Shown here in pieces: positions 5,924 through 6,446 of a stretch of 6,446 bases of DNA. The stretch's first letter is position 1. Each line of letters begins with the position of its first letter. The notes beneath the pieces were generated by a model. It was not told the DNA's origin. It worked only from the letters and a program-made list of their open reading frames with translations, and made no database searches. The stretch is from Blastocatellia bacterium (GTDB taxonomy: Bacteria; Acidobacteriota; Blastocatellia; Pyrinomonadales; Pyrinomonadaceae), in the NCBI GenBank assembly GCA_003488005.1, contig DNND01000011.1, positions 54,005 to 60,450 of the forward strand. The letters run 5' to 3'. Made by a program: the position numbers and the translations under genes.

Positions 5924-6403
5924 ATGGCCAATGAAGATCTGATCTATCGACTAACCACCGCTGTCTACAACCGTCTGGGTGGCGCTGCCGATGAGCAGAC
6001 AGTCGAACAATTGGTTACGGAACTGTACCGCACCGTAGAACCCTTCCTCGGTTCTAACGGCACTTCCTATTCATCGTTTCAATCCTTTCCAACCAGCAGC
6101 ACTACAGCGGCGGAAGCCCGGGAAGGCTCGGCCGAGCGCATGATCATTTCCGTGTTTGGAGTGGACCATCCCGGTATCGTTGCCGGTGTTTCCCAGATAC
6201 TGGCTGCCGCTGATTGCAGCATCGTGGACATAAACCAAACGGTGGTGCAGGGGAAGTTTGCCATGGTGATAATTGCGAACACCGCCAGAGCGCGCGAGAG
6301 CGCGGCCGAACTGAAAGAAAGGTTGCGTCGTGAGGGCGAACAACTCGGCGTACGCATCTACGCGCAACGCGAAGATCTCTTCAACGCCATGCACCGGGTG
6401 TGA
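5924..6403 (+). CDS. ACT-domain protein with BMC-targeting-like N-terminal extension
   Basis: The product has 159 residues. Positions 72-159 are a complete ACT domain of the UPF0237 type: RMIISVFGVDHPGIVAGVS, then NQTVVQGKFAMVII, ending in the family-typical EDLFNAMHRV. Members of this family are usually about 90-residue free-standing proteins thought to bind small ligands (often amino acids) as dimers. Here the domain is preceded by an N-terminal amphipathic helix EDLIYRLTTAVYNRL (4-18), a second helical stretch TVEQLVTELYRTVEPFL (26-42), and a Ser/Thr-rich linker (43-70). The first helix resembles encapsulation peptides of BMC cargo in length and pattern. The gene lies 107 bp after the vertex-protein gene in the same direction. 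The ATG at 5924 is preferred over a TTG at 5861 because the intervening 21 codons lie in repeat sequence and give an unlikely hydrophobic leader, but no good ribosome binding site is seen for either. A role as a ligand sensor or cargo regulator of the microcompartment is inferred. Confidence 0.85.
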   Translation: MANEDLIYRLTTAVYNRLGGAADEQTVEQLVTELYRTVEPFLGSNGTSYSSFQSFPTSSTTAAEAREGSAERMIISVFGVDHPGIVAGVSQILAAADCSIVDINQTVVQGKFAMVIIANTARARESAAELKERLRREGEQLGVRIYAQREDLFNAMHRV

Positions 6404-6446
6404 ATTTCGGATTGCGGATTTCGGAATTCGAATTTGCGAAAACGCA
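6404..6446. repeat. Start of another short-word repeat at the right edge
   Basis: Right after the ACT-gene stop, the words ATTTCGG, ATTGCGG and ATTTCGG recur (6404-6424), followed by AATTCGAATTTGCGAAA. This looks like the left arm of a further intergenic repeat of the kind found in the other gaps of the cluster. The window ends before any right arm can be seen. Confidence 0.4.

Noticed and set aside
1..6446. tRNA, rRNA or riboswitch genes
   Set aside because: No cloverleaf, rRNA signature or known purine-riboswitch core was recognised by eye. In particular, the guaB leader shows only palindromic repeats. A covariance-model search would be needed to exclude small RNAs.

Overview
The window is bacterial chromosomal DNA of moderately high G+C with a clear left/right split. 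The left half (about 1-2700) holds two leftward genes of general function. These are guaB (IMP dehydrogenase, 200-1666) and a small RodZ-like protein with an N-terminal helix-turn-helix and one membrane segment (2164-2697). They are separated by a dense cluster of palindromes with inverted-repeat ends, and the RodZ-like gene has a good intrinsic terminator. The right half (about 3061 to the window edge) is a rightward cluster that builds part of a bacterial microcompartment (BMC). It encodes a hexameric shell protein (BMC-H, 3061-3462), a CoA-acylating aldehyde dehydrogenase with a long tail (3548-5389), a pentameric EutN/CcmL vertex protein (5487-5816), and a protein ending in a complete ACT domain (5924-6403). 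The cluster probably continues past the right edge.

The BMC genes fit a catabolic metabolosome. The shell encloses a reactive aldehyde, the dehydrogenase converts it to acyl-CoA with NAD+ and CoA, and the vertex protein closes the corners of the shell. No signature enzyme (diol dehydratase, ethanolamine lyase, glycyl-radical enzyme or sugar-phosphate aldolase) lies in the window, so the substrate cannot be assigned. The most interesting gene is the last one. Its C-terminal 88 residues look like a normally free-standing UPF0237-type ACT domain. Here that domain follows a 70-residue extension that begins with an amphipathic helix resembling a BMC cargo-targeting peptide and continues into a Ser/Thr-rich linker. 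This suggests an ACT-domain sensor or regulator placed inside, or attached to, a microcompartment. The dehydrogenase tail also carries two separate candidate modules: an encapsulation-peptide-like helix and a terminal segment resembling N-terminal segments of some BMC accessory proteins.

Every gap in the BMC cluster carries its own short-word repeat folded into inverted repeats, and the word differs from gap to gap. Two genes (the vertex protein and the ACT protein) start right after such repeats without a clear Shine-Dalgarno sequence. The divergent region between the RodZ-like gene and the shell gene holds a perfect 10-bp inverted repeat (TGTTTGGCCG / CGGCCAAACA) that is a candidate operator.

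The taxon cannot be proved from this sequence. The many palindromic intergenic repeats, a BMC locus next to housekeeping genes, and the base composition would suit an Acidobacteriota-like or planctomycete-like soil bacterium. That is a weak inference only.
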